32,153 nucleotides of DNA from assembly GCA_903892175.1 (NCBI GenBank), contig CAITHK010000014.1, forward strand, positions 1-32,153, read 5' to 3'. Below, piece after piece: positions 16,971 through 25,324 of the stretch. Both the position numbers and the translations under genes were made by a program. The stretch's first letter is position 1. Each line of letters begins with the position of its first letter. Below the pieces are notes generated by a model. The model saw only the letters and a list, made by a program, of their open reading frames with translations. It did not search any database and was not told the origin of the DNA. Source of the stretch: an uncultured Burkholderiales bacterium. Its GTDB lineage: Bacteria; Pseudomonadota; Gammaproteobacteria; Burkholderiales; Burkholderiaceae_C.

Positions 16971-18748
16971 TGGTGCTGCGTTGGCGCCTGGATGAAGCCT
17001 TGGCCAGCCTGGCTTTGGTTCTCATGGCTTTGATTCCTTTGGTCGAAATCTTGGCGCGCCCCATGCTTGGTAAGGGGGTGGAAAACGCACCCATCTTGGT
17101 TCAGCACTTGGGCCTGTGGATGGCCATGTGCGGCGCCTTGGCGGCTGAGCGACACGGTCATCTGTCGAGCTTGGGCGCTTTGGTACCGGGTCGCCAAGGC
17201 TTGGCCCATGCCAGTGCAGGCGTGATTTGCGGTGTGCTGGCTTGGTCGTGTTGGCAATTGGTCCTCAGCGAGCGAGACGCGGGGCAACAACTGGCCTATG
17301 CGGTGCCCGTGTGGTGGGTTCAAGCCATCATGCCGATTGGCTTTGCGCTCTTGGGGGGCAAACTGGCCATGCGGGGAGAGGCGCTGGCTCCCTGGCGTAG
17401 GCTGAGTGGCTTGGTTTGGCCATTGCTCGGTTTTTTTGTGGGGCGTGCCTTTGACGGCCAAGCCCTCACCCTGTGGCCCATCGGATTGGGCTTGCTGTTT
17501 GTTTTGTTGTGTGGGGCCCCTATCTTTGCTGTGCTGGGAGGCTTGGCTTTGGCGCTGTTTTGGCAAGACGGCTTGCCTCTGGCCTCGGTGGCTTTGTCGC
17601 ACTACCAAATCACCGTCAACCCCTCTTTGCCCGCATTGCCCTTGTTCACACTGGCAGGCTTGGTGTTTGCGCGCACGGGGGCTGCTCAGCGCTTGGGGTC
17701 TGTCTTTTTGGCCTTGTTTGGCGGCGGCGTCATGGGCTCGGTCGTGGCTGCTGCGGTGTTGTGTTCGTGTTTCACTGCCTTCACGGGTGGCAGCGGTGTC
17801 ACCATCTTGGCCTTGGGCGGCTTGTTGCTTCCGCTGCTGCGCAACGCAGGTTACCCAGAGTCCAAAGGCATCAGCCTGGTCACCAGCGCCAGCGCCTTGG
17901 GGGTGTTGTTGGCGCCCTCAGTGCCACTCATCATGTACGCCATCATCGCGCGCGTGCCCATCAACACCATGTTCTTGGCGGGCTTGGTGCCTGCGGTGGT
18001 GATGGTGGGTTGTTTGTTGGTGTTTGGCGGTTATCTGCGGTCACCAGGGGCTCAGACCCGTTCAACTGTCACCGTCATTCCCTTGTCGGCGGCCTGCTGG
18101 GCTGCCAAATGGGAAATCTTGGCGCCCGTGGTGGCCATTGGCTCCCTGGCCAGTGGCTTGGCGACACCCACAGAAAGCGCTGCGCTCACGGCCTTGTATG
18201 CGGTGGCGACGCAGGCATTGGCTCATCGCGAACTGGGTTGGCGCTTGCTGGGCAATTGTTTGTCCGAGTGCGCGCAAATCATTGGCGGGGTCATGCTCAT
18301 CTTAGGCATGGCGTTGGGTCTGACCAATTATTTTGTGGATGCTGGCATTCCAGACCTGGCGGTGAATTGGGTGCAATCGGTCACCCAAAACAAATGGGTC
18401 TTCTTGGTAGCCTTGAATGTGTTCTTGTTGTTCGCTGGTGCGTTGATGGAAATTTATGCCGCCATCGTGGTGTTGGTGCCCTTGCTGTTGCCATTGGCGC
18501 AGAGCTATGGGATCGATCCGGTGCACTTTGGCATCATTTTTCTGGCCAACATGGAGATGGGCTTTTTGTGCCCCCCCGCGGGCATGAACATTTACTTTGC
18601 CTCAGCGGTATTCCAGCAGCCACTTCGTCGGGTCGCGCTGTCGGTGTTGCCTGCATTGGGGGCTATTTTTGTCGGCACCTTGCTGATCTCTTGGTTGCCG
18701 TTGTTGGCTTTGGGTTTGCCAGAATTGGTCAGTGCTTGGTTGCGCTGA
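16970..18748 (+). CDS. Fused TRAP transporter DctQ-DctM permease
   Basis: Inner-membrane permease in which the small DctQ subunit (about residues 1-150, four helices, including WMAMCGALAAERHGHL) is fused to the large DctM subunit (about 165-592). The M part has many hydrophobic helices and typical stretches such as CFTAFTGGSGVTILALGG, SVPLIMYAIIA and ATPTESAALTALYAV. DctM drives sodium-coupled import of substrate delivered by DctP. The ATG at 16970 overlaps the dctP stop (TGATG); the ORF track uses a GTG one codon earlier. Its last 20 bp overlap the convergent acyltransferase gene. Q-M fusions are usual in TatT-linked systems. Confidence 0.9.
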   Translation: MVLRWRLDEALASLALVLMALIPLVEILARPMLGKGVENAPILVQHLGLWMAMCGALAAERHGHLSSLGALVPGRQGLAHASAGVICGVLAWSCWQLVLSERDAGQQLAYAVPVWWVQAIMPIGFALLGGKLAMRGEALAPWRRLSGLVWPLLGFFVGRAFDGQALTLWPIGLGLLFVLLCGAPIFAVLGGLALALFWQDGLPLASVALSHYQITVNPSLPALPLFTLAGLVFARTGAAQRLGSVFLALFGGGVMGSVVAAAVLCSCFTAFTGGSGVTILALGGLLLPLLRNAGYPESKGISLVTSASALGVLLAPSVPLIMYAIIARVPINTMFLAGLVPAVVMVGCLLVFGGYLRSPGAQTRSTVTVIPLSAACWAAKWEILAPVVAIGSLASGLATPTESAALTALYAVATQALAHRELGWRLLGNCLSECAQIIGGVMLILGMALGLTNYFVDAGIPDLAVNWVQSVTQNKWVFLVALNVFLLFAGALMEIYAAIVVLVPLLLPLAQSYGIDPVHFGIIFLANMEMGFLCPPAGMNIYFASAVFQQPLRRVALSVLPALGAIFVGTLLISWLPLLALGLPELVSAWLR

Positions 18749-19481
18749 GCGCTTCGAGTTGTGCGGACACGCTCAGGTGGGACAACTGGGCCAATGATTT
18801 GCGTGTATGTCCTTTGGACGGCAAGGCTTCACCTGTGCTCAAGCGCACGGTGATAGACGGTGCTGAAAGAATCTTGTGCAGTGATTCGACAAAACCGATC
18901 TCGCCCACAAATGCCGCGACCAAACAGTGTTCACCTGTGTGGTCGTTGACGTAACGCAAGGCCATGGGGTGAACGTCGACCGCACGTTCAATCGCGGCCT
19001 CAAACAAGTTGGCGTGGAAGGGGCGTACGGCGTGACCCTCGGTGCTGGTGCCCTCTGGAAAGCCGGTCACCCGATAGCCCTGCGCCAAGGCCTCGCTGAC
19101 ATCGCGCACCATCTTGCGCGCAGAACTGGGCGAACCTCGGTTGACAAACACCACTTCGCACGCTTGCGCGATCGCACCCACCACGGGCCAGCTACGCACC
19201 TCTTTTTTGGCCACAAAGATGCTAGGTTGCAAGGACTGAATGATCAGCACGTCAAGCCAAGACACATGGTTGGCCACCAGCAGTTGAGGCCTGTCAAACA
19301 TGGGGCTGAAGTCTGGTTCAGGCGGCAGGTGCACCGTCACCCCCATGCCGCGCAAGGTGCGTTGCGACCAAGCTTGAATTTCGGCCCACTTCGCCTCGCG
19401 GCTCAAGCGTGGACTTCGTACCCACAAGATCCAAAAAGCTTCGATGAATGCCCCTATCAGGCGGATGTACTTGATCAACAT
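18729..19481 (-). CDS. olsA: PlsC/OlsA-type 1-acylglycerol-phosphate or lyso-ornithine lipid acyltransferase
   Basis: Membrane-associated acyltransferase of the PlsC family. The HX4D catalytic motif is NHVSWLD (about residue 70), VFVNRGSPSS follows, and the substrate-binding motif is FPEGTST. The start is placed at the ATG of MLIKYIRLIGAFIEAFW, the usual N-terminus of this family, giving 250 residues. The ORF track runs 17 codons further, through a phosphate-box-like repeat, from a TTG. Sequence alone does not separate PlsC (lysophosphatidate) from OlsA (lyso-ornithine lipid). Divergent linkage to olsB favours OlsA, the second step of ornithine-lipid synthesis. The stop overlaps dctQM by 20 bp. 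Confidence 0.72.
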   Translation of the reverse strand: MLIKYIRLIGAFIEAFWILWVRSPRLSREAKWAEIQAWSQRTLRGMGVTVHLPPEPDFSPMFDRPQLLVANHVSWLDVLIIQSLQPSIFVAKKEVRSWPVVGAIAQACEVVFVNRGSPSSARKMVRDVSEALAQGYRVTGFPEGTSTEGHAVRPFHANLFEAAIERAVDVHPMALRYVNDHTGEHCLVAAFVGEIGFVESLHKILSAPSITVRLSTGEALPSKGHTRKSLAQLSHLSVSAQLEALSATKH

Positions 19482-19492
19482 GGTGGTGGATG

Positions 19493-19526
19493 AGCTTAGG
19501 TGTGTCATGTGACAAAAGAGTGACTT
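19493..19526 (-). promoter_or_regulatory. Candidate PhoB box upstream of olsA
   Basis: On the minus strand AAGTCAC, 4 bp (TCTT), then TTGTCAC form an 11-bp-phased pair. A weak -10-like TAAGCT begins 10 bases after it. The transcript would begin only a few bases before the ATG at 19481, so the message may be nearly leaderless. No Shine-Dalgarno site is visible there. Confidence 0.42.
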
Positions 19527-19536
19527 GCTCAAAGTT

Positions 19537-19592
19537 ATGTCACCAAATCTTCATTGTTTTGACTTGCTTGCGTCATGTCGGGTTTCAAAAAT
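19537..19592 (+). promoter_or_regulatory. Candidate PhoB box array upstream of olsB-plcP-agt
   Basis: Four heptamers stand at exact 11-bp steps: ATGTCAC, TCTTCAT, TTGACTT and GCGTCAT. The first and last fit the Pho-box unit best. AAAAAT as a -10 starts 10 bases after the last unit. It lies back to back with the olsA box. The middle units are degenerate. Confidence 0.4.
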
Positions 19593-19640
19593 AACGTCAT
19601 TGCAAAACACAGCCATTCCTTCACATCACAAGGACCCCCG

Positions 19641-20489
19641 ATGAAAGAACTACCGAACCCCACCATGCCCTTGTCCATGATCGATTTGCCCAGGGGGTCA
19701 CTTCATCGACACGATCTTGAAACTCAAAAAACTCCTGTCTCCCAACAAGCCCCTAAAGACCGTTCGGGTTTGATCGTTCAATGGGCCAAGCACCAAGATG
19801 AGGTGCGTGAAGCCCAGCGCTTGCGCTACAACGTGTTCGCCACCGAAATGGGCGCGCGCTTGAAAGACAGCATTCCTGGCCACGACATTGATTTGTTCGA
19901 TGACTTTTGCGAGCACCTCATCATCCGCGACGACGTGACCCATCAAGTCATTGGCACCTACCGTGTGCTCACGCCTGCCCAAGCCAAACGCATCGGCAGC
20001 ACCTACTCGGATTTGGAATTTGACTTGACCCGTTTGCGTGCTTACCGCGAACGCATGGTGGAGCTCGGTCGCAGCTGCGTGCACCCCGAGCACCGCCATG
20101 GTGGCGTGATCATGGCCTTGTGGGGCGCTTTGGCCGAGTTCATGGTGCGCAACAAGTTGGATGTGATGATCGGTTGCGCCAGCATTCCCATGCTGCACCA
20201 AGGCGTGGTGAGTGGTGAGGTGGCGGCCAGCATTTGGCACCAACTCAAACAAACCCATTTGGCCGACATCGAATACCAAGTGCGTCCGCGCTTGCCTTTG
20301 CCCTTGGACAACTGGGAAGTCAGTGCAGCCTTTGAGCCGCCTGCACTCATCAAAGGCTATTTGCGCTTGGGTGCCAAAGTGTTGGGCGCACCTGCATGGG
20401 ACCCTGATTTCAACACCGCTGACTTGCCGATGTTGATGAAGATCAACGACATGCCCCCACGCTACCGCAAACATTTCTTAGGTGCTTGA
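19641..20489 (+). CDS. olsB: OlsB-type GNAT acyltransferase, ornithine lipid synthesis
   Basis: Member of the hemolysin-like GNAT family that includes OlsB, which transfers a 3-hydroxyacyl group from ACP to ornithine to make lyso-ornithine lipid. The start is the ATG of MKELPNPTMPLS, with AAGGA 6 nt upstream (ORF track 22 codons longer); this gives 282 residues. Family features: EAQRLRYNVFATEMGA (about residue 60), DIDLFDDFCEHLIIRD, VIGTYRVLTPAQA and VELGRSCVHPEHRHGG. It is the first gene of an operon; its stop overlaps the next ATG (TGATG). The family also contains related N-acyltransferases, so the substrate is inferred from context. Confidence 0.78.
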   Translation: MKELPNPTMPLSMIDLPRGSLHRHDLETQKTPVSQQAPKDRSGLIVQWAKHQDEVREAQRLRYNVFATEMGARLKDSIPGHDIDLFDDFCEHLIIRDDVTHQVIGTYRVLTPAQAKRIGSTYSDLEFDLTRLRAYRERMVELGRSCVHPEHRHGGVIMALWGALAEFMVRNKLDVMIGCASIPMLHQGVVSGEVAASIWHQLKQTHLADIEYQVRPRLPLPLDNWEVSAAFEPPALIKGYLRLGAKVLGAPAWDPDFNTADLPMLMKINDMPPRYRKHFLGA

Positions 20490-21256
20490 TGCACTACCGC
20501 GCAGTATTTATTTCTGATTTGCATTTGGGTACGCCCGGTTGTCAAGCCGAGGCCTTGCTGGACTTTTTGAAAGAGCACACCAGCGACTACCTGTACTTGG
20601 TGGGCGACATCGTGGATGGCTGGCAGTTGCGTCGCAACTGGTATTGGCCGCAAGCGCACAACGATGTGGTGCAAAAGCTCTTGCGCAAAGCGCGCAAAGG
20701 TTGCCATGTGGTCTATGTGCCAGGCAATCACGATGAGTTTGCGCGTCACTTCTTGGGCCATCAATTCGGTGGCATCGTGGTCAGTGACGAAGCGGTTCAT
20801 CCGATGCGCGATGGCCGTCGGCTGTGGGTCATTCACGGCGACTACTTCGACGCCGTGGTTCAACAAGCCAAGTGGTTGGCCTATGTGGGAGACTATTTGT
20901 ACGAGTTCACACTCAAGCTCAACCGCTACCTCAACAATTTAAGAGGGCGCTTGGGCCTGCCCTATTGGTCTTTGTCTGCCTACCTCAAACACAAGGTCAA
21001 GAAGGCCTTGAATTACGTCACTGACTTTGAAAAAGCAGTGGCCCATGAGGCGGCCAAAAGAGGTTACCAAGGGGTGGTCTGTGGTCACATCCATCGCGCT
21101 GAAATTCGCGAGGTCGAAGGTGTGCTGTATTGCAACGATGGCGACTGGGTTGAGAGTCGCACCGCCTTGGTTGAAACCACCGAGGGCAAGCTGGAACTTT
21201 TGCAGTGGCCTGCTTACCAGCAAGAAAGCACCGCTGGGGTCATGAAGGTCGCATGA
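20489..21256 (+). CDS. plcP: LpxH-like metallophosphoesterase, probable PlcP-type phospholipase C
   Basis: Calcineurin-fold metallophosphoesterase with all metal motifs: SDLHLG, GDIVDGW, GNHDEF and GHIHRA, plus HGDYFD. It would commonly be annotated UDP-2,3-diacylglucosamine diphosphatase. However, features such as LGTPGCQAE and NWYWPQAHNDVVQKLL resemble, from memory, the PlcP group (Sinorhizobium meliloti, marine bacteria), which cleaves the head group of phospholipids under phosphate limitation to give diacylglycerol. The ATG overlaps the olsB stop (TGATG) and the stop overlaps the next ATG (ATGA), so three genes are translationally coupled. Length 255. The role is inferred largely from the olsB and agt neighbours. 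Confidence 0.72.
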   Translation: MHYRAVFISDLHLGTPGCQAEALLDFLKEHTSDYLYLVGDIVDGWQLRRNWYWPQAHNDVVQKLLRKARKGCHVVYVPGNHDEFARHFLGHQFGGIVVSDEAVHPMRDGRRLWVIHGDYFDAVVQQAKWLAYVGDYLYEFTLKLNRYLNNLRGRLGLPYWSLSAYLKHKVKKALNYVTDFEKAVAHEAAKRGYQGVVCGHIHRAEIREVEGVLYCNDGDWVESRTALVETTEGKLELLQWPAYQQESTAGVMKVA

Positions 21257-22626
21257 AAATTGCCTTGGTCACCGATGCGTGGCAACCTCAAATCAATGGG
21301 GTGGTAACCACCTTGGTTGAATTGGTGGCGCATTTGCGTGAACGAGGTCATACGGTCGAGGTCATCCATCCGGGCTTGTTTCAAACCCGTCCCTGTCCTG
21401 GTTATGCGGGGATTGATTTGGCCGTGAGCCCTTATGCGGGTGTTGTTCAGCGGCTTGCTGCTTTCTCGCCACAAGCCATCCATATCGCGACGGAAGGACC
21501 CTTGGGCTGGGCGGCACGTCGTTGTTGTTTGCGCCAGAAATGGCCTTTCACAACGGCCTACCACACCCGATTTCCAGAAATACTCAAAGCTGCGCTGCGC
21601 GTTCCTTTGTGCTTGGGGTACGCCTTGTTCAGGCGCTTTCATCGCCCCTCCTCGGGCGTGATGGTGCCCACCCATGGCGTCATGCGCTTGTTGGGTGGCA
21701 AAGGGTTCAACACTTTGCGCGCTTGGACGCATGGCGTTGACACCGAGTTGTTTGCCTTTTCTGCGCAAGCACGCAACAACGATTTGTTGTCCGGACTCAA
21801 GCGTCCCATCGCTCTGTACGTGGGACGGGTCTCGTATGAAAAAAACATCGCTGCCTTTTTGGACATGCCTTGGCACGGCAGCAAAGTTGTCTGTGGGGTT
21901 GGCCCCTTAGAGAAAGAATTGAAGTCACGCAACGATGGCGTGCGTTGGTTGGGCGTGTTGCCCCGCGATGTGTTGGCAGGCGTGTATGCCGGCGCCGATG
22001 TGTTCACCTTTCCAAGCCGCCACGAAACCTTTGGCTTGGTCATGTTGGAAGCCATGGCCACGGGGACCCCTGTGGCGGCATTTCCAGTCGATGGTCCTCT
22101 GGAAGTGTTGGCTGCCTCGCAAGACGCACCTTGCCAACGCAAAGGGGGTGTGTTGAGCGAAGACTTGGGTCAGGCCAGTTTGGAGGCACTCAACATCCCG
22201 CGCACTGAAGCCAGGCAGCAGGCCTTGGCCTTCAGCTGGGAGGAGTCCACCCGCTTGTTCGTCCAGCATTTGATGCCGATTCAACGCAAGCCTGCTTTTC
22301 ATGCCAACCGGGTCAGTGATCCGGTCTTCGAAAGTTATTTGAGAAGTACCGGGCGATATGCAGATTACCTGTCTGTGCGCGACGAGTTGATACCGGGTGT
22401 GTTCTCACAAACCGACGTTGTCCTGAGCAACAACTTCAACGCGCACGAACCTCGCTTGCAGGTGTCTTGGGGCGCGTCACCGTCACGTATGCTGTGGATT
22501 GGTTTTCCTCCTTTGAGGGGTGCATTTGTCATCCACGATGGGGGCCGTGTTTTGGCCGTGCAAGGCTTGGTGGAACTGAGGCAACAACTGTCTGCTGGAC
22601 AGGCGCAAAGCCAGCTTGACCCGTGA
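21253..22626 (+). CDS. agt: GT4 glycosyltransferase, probable diacylglycerol glycosyltransferase
   Basis: GT-B fold glycosyltransferase of family 4. The true start is the ATG of MKIALVTDAWQPQINGV, overlapping the previous stop by ATGA; the ORF track begins 16 codons too early. The protein has 457 residues. N-terminal features include TEGPLGWAARR and TAYHTRFPE. The donor-binding half has ALYVGRVSYEKN and the E-x7-E motif HETFGLVMLEA. The partner PlcP would release diacylglycerol, and Agt in known systems adds glucose or glucuronate to it, giving a phosphorus-free glycolipid. The last 110 residues or so (from about 345) are not part of the usual GT4 core and I do not recognise them. The sugar cannot be deduced. 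Confidence 0.75.
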   Translation: MKIALVTDAWQPQINGVVTTLVELVAHLRERGHTVEVIHPGLFQTRPCPGYAGIDLAVSPYAGVVQRLAAFSPQAIHIATEGPLGWAARRCCLRQKWPFTTAYHTRFPEILKAALRVPLCLGYALFRRFHRPSSGVMVPTHGVMRLLGGKGFNTLRAWTHGVDTELFAFSAQARNNDLLSGLKRPIALYVGRVSYEKNIAAFLDMPWHGSKVVCGVGPLEKELKSRNDGVRWLGVLPRDVLAGVYAGADVFTFPSRHETFGLVMLEAMATGTPVAAFPVDGPLEVLAASQDAPCQRKGGVLSEDLGQASLEALNIPRTEARQQALAFSWEESTRLFVQHLMPIQRKPAFHANRVSDPVFESYLRSTGRYADYLSVRDELIPGVFSQTDVVLSNNFNAHEPRLQVSWGASPSRMLWIGFPPLRGAFVIHDGGRVLAVQGLVELRQQLSAGQAQSQLDP

Positions 22627-22640
22627 GGGCCCAAGGTGGT

Positions 22641-22685
22641 GTGTCACGGCATAGTCACTGATTTGTCACATTAGCTTGAAACACT
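22641..22685 (+). promoter_or_regulatory. Triple 11-bp-phased PhoB-box-like repeat upstream of ppk1
   Basis: GTGTCAC-GGCA-TAGTCAC-TGAT-TTGTCAC gives three heptamers at exact 11-bp spacing, the clearest repeat set in the window. AACACT, a partial -10, starts 10 bases later, about 26 nt before the ppk1 ATG. TACACT at 22694-22699 is an alternative -10. Confidence 0.6.
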
Positions 22686-22710
22686 AGCGGGCATACACTT
22701 CTTGTCACGT

Positions 22711-24813
22711 ATGTCTGTCCCCACCTTTCAAGAAAACAAACAAACACACTTCGCATCCTCGGTTTGGCTGGACCGTGATCTGAGTTTGCTCGCCTTCAAT
22801 GAGCGTGTGCTGGACTGGGCCAAGCGCGCCGAAGTACCTTTGCTTGAGCGTCTGCGTTATTTGTGCATCGTCTCCTCCAATTTGGATGAGTTTTTCGAAG
22901 TCCGTGCCGCTTTGCACCACAGCACGGCCAACCCCATAGTCGCACCTGACGCCGCCGGTGCCCAGGCCCAGCAATCTTTGAGCAAGCTGGCGCATGAATT
23001 GGTGGACGAACAGTACGCCCTCTATAACGACGTGTTGATGCCGGCGTTTGCCAAAGAAGGCATTCGCATCCTGTCGTTTGGTGAGCGCAACTTGGCACAG
23101 CACCGTTGGGTCAAAACATTTTTTGAACGCGAAGTGCGTCCCTTGCTGTTGCCTGTGGGCTTGGATCCGGCGCACCCATTCCCGCAAGTGGCCAACAAGT
23201 CGCTCAACTTCATCGTGCACCTCTCGGGCAGCGATGCCTTTGGACGCGACAACGAAATTGCGATTGTCAAAGTGCCACGCAGCTTGCCTCGCTTGATTCG
23301 TTTGCCAGACAAACTGTCTGGCAAACGCCTGTTGTTTGTGTCCATTTCCAGTGTGATTCGTGCCCATTTGGCAGACTTGTTTCCTGGCCGTGTCGTGGGT
23401 CAGTTCTCGCAGTTTCGTGTCACGCGCCATTCAGACTTGGCGGTTGACGAGGAGGACGTGAAAAATCTGCGTACCGCCTTGCGCCAAGGCTTGGTGCATC
23501 GCAACTATGGGCAAGCAGTTCGCTTGGAGGTGTCGTCGGGTTGTTCAGAGCACTTGTCCGACTTTTTGCTGCATCAGTTTGAGCTGCCGGTATCGGCGTT
23601 GTACCGCGTGCATGGACCAGTCAATTTGGTGCGATTGAACCAACTGATTGATCTGGTCGACAGCCCCACTTTGCTGTTTCCACGCTACTTCGCAAGTTAC
23701 CCCCACCAATTGTCCACGGCCAGCTCGATCTTTGACCAGTTGCAAAGCGGTGACGTGATGATTCACCAGCCCTACGAAAGCTTTGACGGTGTCTTGGCTT
23801 TTTTGCGTGAAGCCGTGCGCGACCCCGAAGTACTGGCCATCAAGCAAACCATTTACCGTACCGGCGCAGACTCGTCCTTGATGGAGTTGCTGCGCGAAGC
23901 CGTGCAACGTGGCAAAGAAGTCACCGTGGTGGTGGAACTCAAAGCGCGTTTTGACGAAGAGGCCAACATCAATTGGGCTGAAAAGTTGGAGTACATCGGC
24001 GCTCAGGTGGTGTACGGCGTGGTGGGCTTGAAAACCCATGCCAAGATGCTGTTGGTGTCACGCCGAGAGGGGCGCAGCATTCGCCGCTACGCTCACTTGT
24101 CGACCGGCAACTACAACCCGCGCACAGCCAAGCTCTACACCGACGTCAGCCATCTCACGACCGATCCCAAACTCACCCAAGACATCGAAAACGTGTTCAG
24201 TTTGCTGGCCAACCAAAGCAAGATCCCGCGCTTGAACAAGCTGTGGTTGGCGCCGTTCAATTTGCAGCGCAACCTGATCGATTTGGTCGACAAAACCGCA
24301 CAAGCCGCCGCCGGGGGTATGACCTGCCGCATTGTGTTGAAGATGAACACGCTCACCGATGAAAAGCTCATGGAAGCGCTTTTGCGCGCGGGCCAAGCGG
24401 GTGTGTCCATTGACTTGATCGTGCGAGGTGCCTGCATGTTGCCCGCGCAATGCCCGGGCTTGAGCGAGAACATCCGCGTGCGCTCCATCATCGGTCGTTT
24501 CTTAGAACACTCGCGGGTGTTTTACTTCCTCAAAGGTCAATCCGAATCTCTGTATTTGTCCAGTGCCGACTGGATGAACCGCAACATGTTGCGTCGTGTG
24601 GAGCTGGCGTGGCCTGTGGAAGACCCCGCCTTGCGCCAGCGCATCGTGGATGAATGTTTGATGTCGGCGCTCAAGGACAACGTGGATGCTTGGGTTCTCA
24701 ATTCGGACGGGCATTACATACGCGCTGTCCCTGCGCGCTCGCGCGCACTCAAACCCAAGCCTTTGATCGGTGCTCAGTCCACCTTGATGGCCCGATACAA
24801 CACCAAACCCTGA
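22711..24813 (+). CDS. ppk1: Polyphosphate kinase 1
   Basis: Reversibly polymerises the ATP gamma-phosphate into polyphosphate. The ATG start of MSVPTFQENK gives 700 residues (the ORF track begins three codons earlier at TTG). The N domain has LDRDLSLLAFNERVL and SSNLDEFFEVR. The phosphorylated histidine is expected in YAHLSTGNYN (about residue 470), the second catalytic histidine in FLEHSRVFYF, and SSADWMNRNMLRRVE matches the C2 domain. sixA follows 10 bp after the stop, so the two are likely co-transcribed, and ppx lies just beyond on the other strand. A Pho-box-like triple repeat precedes it. Confidence 0.97.
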   Translation: MSVPTFQENKQTHFASSVWLDRDLSLLAFNERVLDWAKRAEVPLLERLRYLCIVSSNLDEFFEVRAALHHSTANPIVAPDAAGAQAQQSLSKLAHELVDEQYALYNDVLMPAFAKEGIRILSFGERNLAQHRWVKTFFEREVRPLLLPVGLDPAHPFPQVANKSLNFIVHLSGSDAFGRDNEIAIVKVPRSLPRLIRLPDKLSGKRLLFVSISSVIRAHLADLFPGRVVGQFSQFRVTRHSDLAVDEEDVKNLRTALRQGLVHRNYGQAVRLEVSSGCSEHLSDFLLHQFELPVSALYRVHGPVNLVRLNQLIDLVDSPTLLFPRYFASYPHQLSTASSIFDQLQSGDVMIHQPYESFDGVLAFLREAVRDPEVLAIKQTIYRTGADSSLMELLREAVQRGKEVTVVVELKARFDEEANINWAEKLEYIGAQVVYGVVGLKTHAKMLLVSRREGRSIRRYAHLSTGNYNPRTAKLYTDVSHLTTDPKLTQDIENVFSLLANQSKIPRLNKLWLAPFNLQRNLIDLVDKTAQAAAGGMTCRIVLKMNTLTDEKLMEALLRAGQAGVSIDLIVRGACMLPAQCPGLSENIRVRSIIGRFLEHSRVFYFLKGQSESLYLSSADWMNRNMLRRVELAWPVEDPALRQRIVDECLMSALKDNVDAWVLNSDGHYIRAVPARSRALKPKPLIGAQSTLMARYNTKP

Positions 24814-24823
24814 GGAGTGACCG

Positions 24824-25324
24824 ATGGATTTGATTCTGTGGCGACATGCAGAAGCTGAGGTGGCTGGCCAAGGGAGTGACGACTTGTCACGTCAACTCAC
24901 CCCCAAGGGTGAACGTCAAGCGGCACGCATGGCCGTTTGGCTTGACCGCCATCTGCCAGAGGGTGCACGCGTTTTGGCCAGTCCTGCAAGGCGAACTGAG
25001 CAAACTGTTCAGGCACTGGGGCGCAAGTACAAACTGCGCGATGAACTGGTACCCGAAAGCAGCCCAGACGATGTGCTGGGGCTGGTCAAGTGGCACCCTG
25101 AGACAGGACCCCAAGGCAAAGGCACAGTCCTGCTCGTGGGTCACCAGCCTTACTTGGGCGAGATCGTCTCTCGGCTGATTGGCATGAAAGAAGCGATCTG
25201 TCCTGTACGCAAAGGCTCAGTGTGGTGGCTGCGAGCTCGCCTGAGGGAAGGATCGCTACAAACGGTCTTGATGACCGTGGCCAGCCCAGATCTTATTTCG
25301 CGTTCGTGGGACGACCGGTCTTGA
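24824..25324 (+). CDS. sixA: Histidine phosphatase family protein, SixA-like
   Basis: Small branched histidine phosphatase (RHG superfamily) of 166 residues. The N-terminal RHAEAE carries the phospho-accepting histidine (residue 8), ASPARRTEQT gives a conserved arginine, and the second catalytic histidine is in LVGHQP near residue 106. SixA removes phosphate from phosphohistidines, for instance on ArcB or PtsN-system proteins; its linkage to ppk1 is widespread but its partner here is unknown. The ATG has GAGGAG 7 nt upstream. Its 3' end overlaps the convergent small gene by 32 bp. Confidence 0.88.
   Translation: MDLILWRHAEAEVAGQGSDDLSRQLTPKGERQAARMAVWLDRHLPEGARVLASPARRTEQTVQALGRKYKLRDELVPESSPDDVLGLVKWHPETGPQGKGTVLLVGHQPYLGEIVSRLIGMKEAICPVRKGSVWWLRARLREGSLQTVLMTVASPDLISRSWDDRS

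Noticed and set aside
17473-18954. 493-codon plus-strand ORF overlapping dctQM in another frame
   Set aside because: The other frame encodes an unmistakable membrane permease; this one has low-complexity Gly/His/Arg composition.
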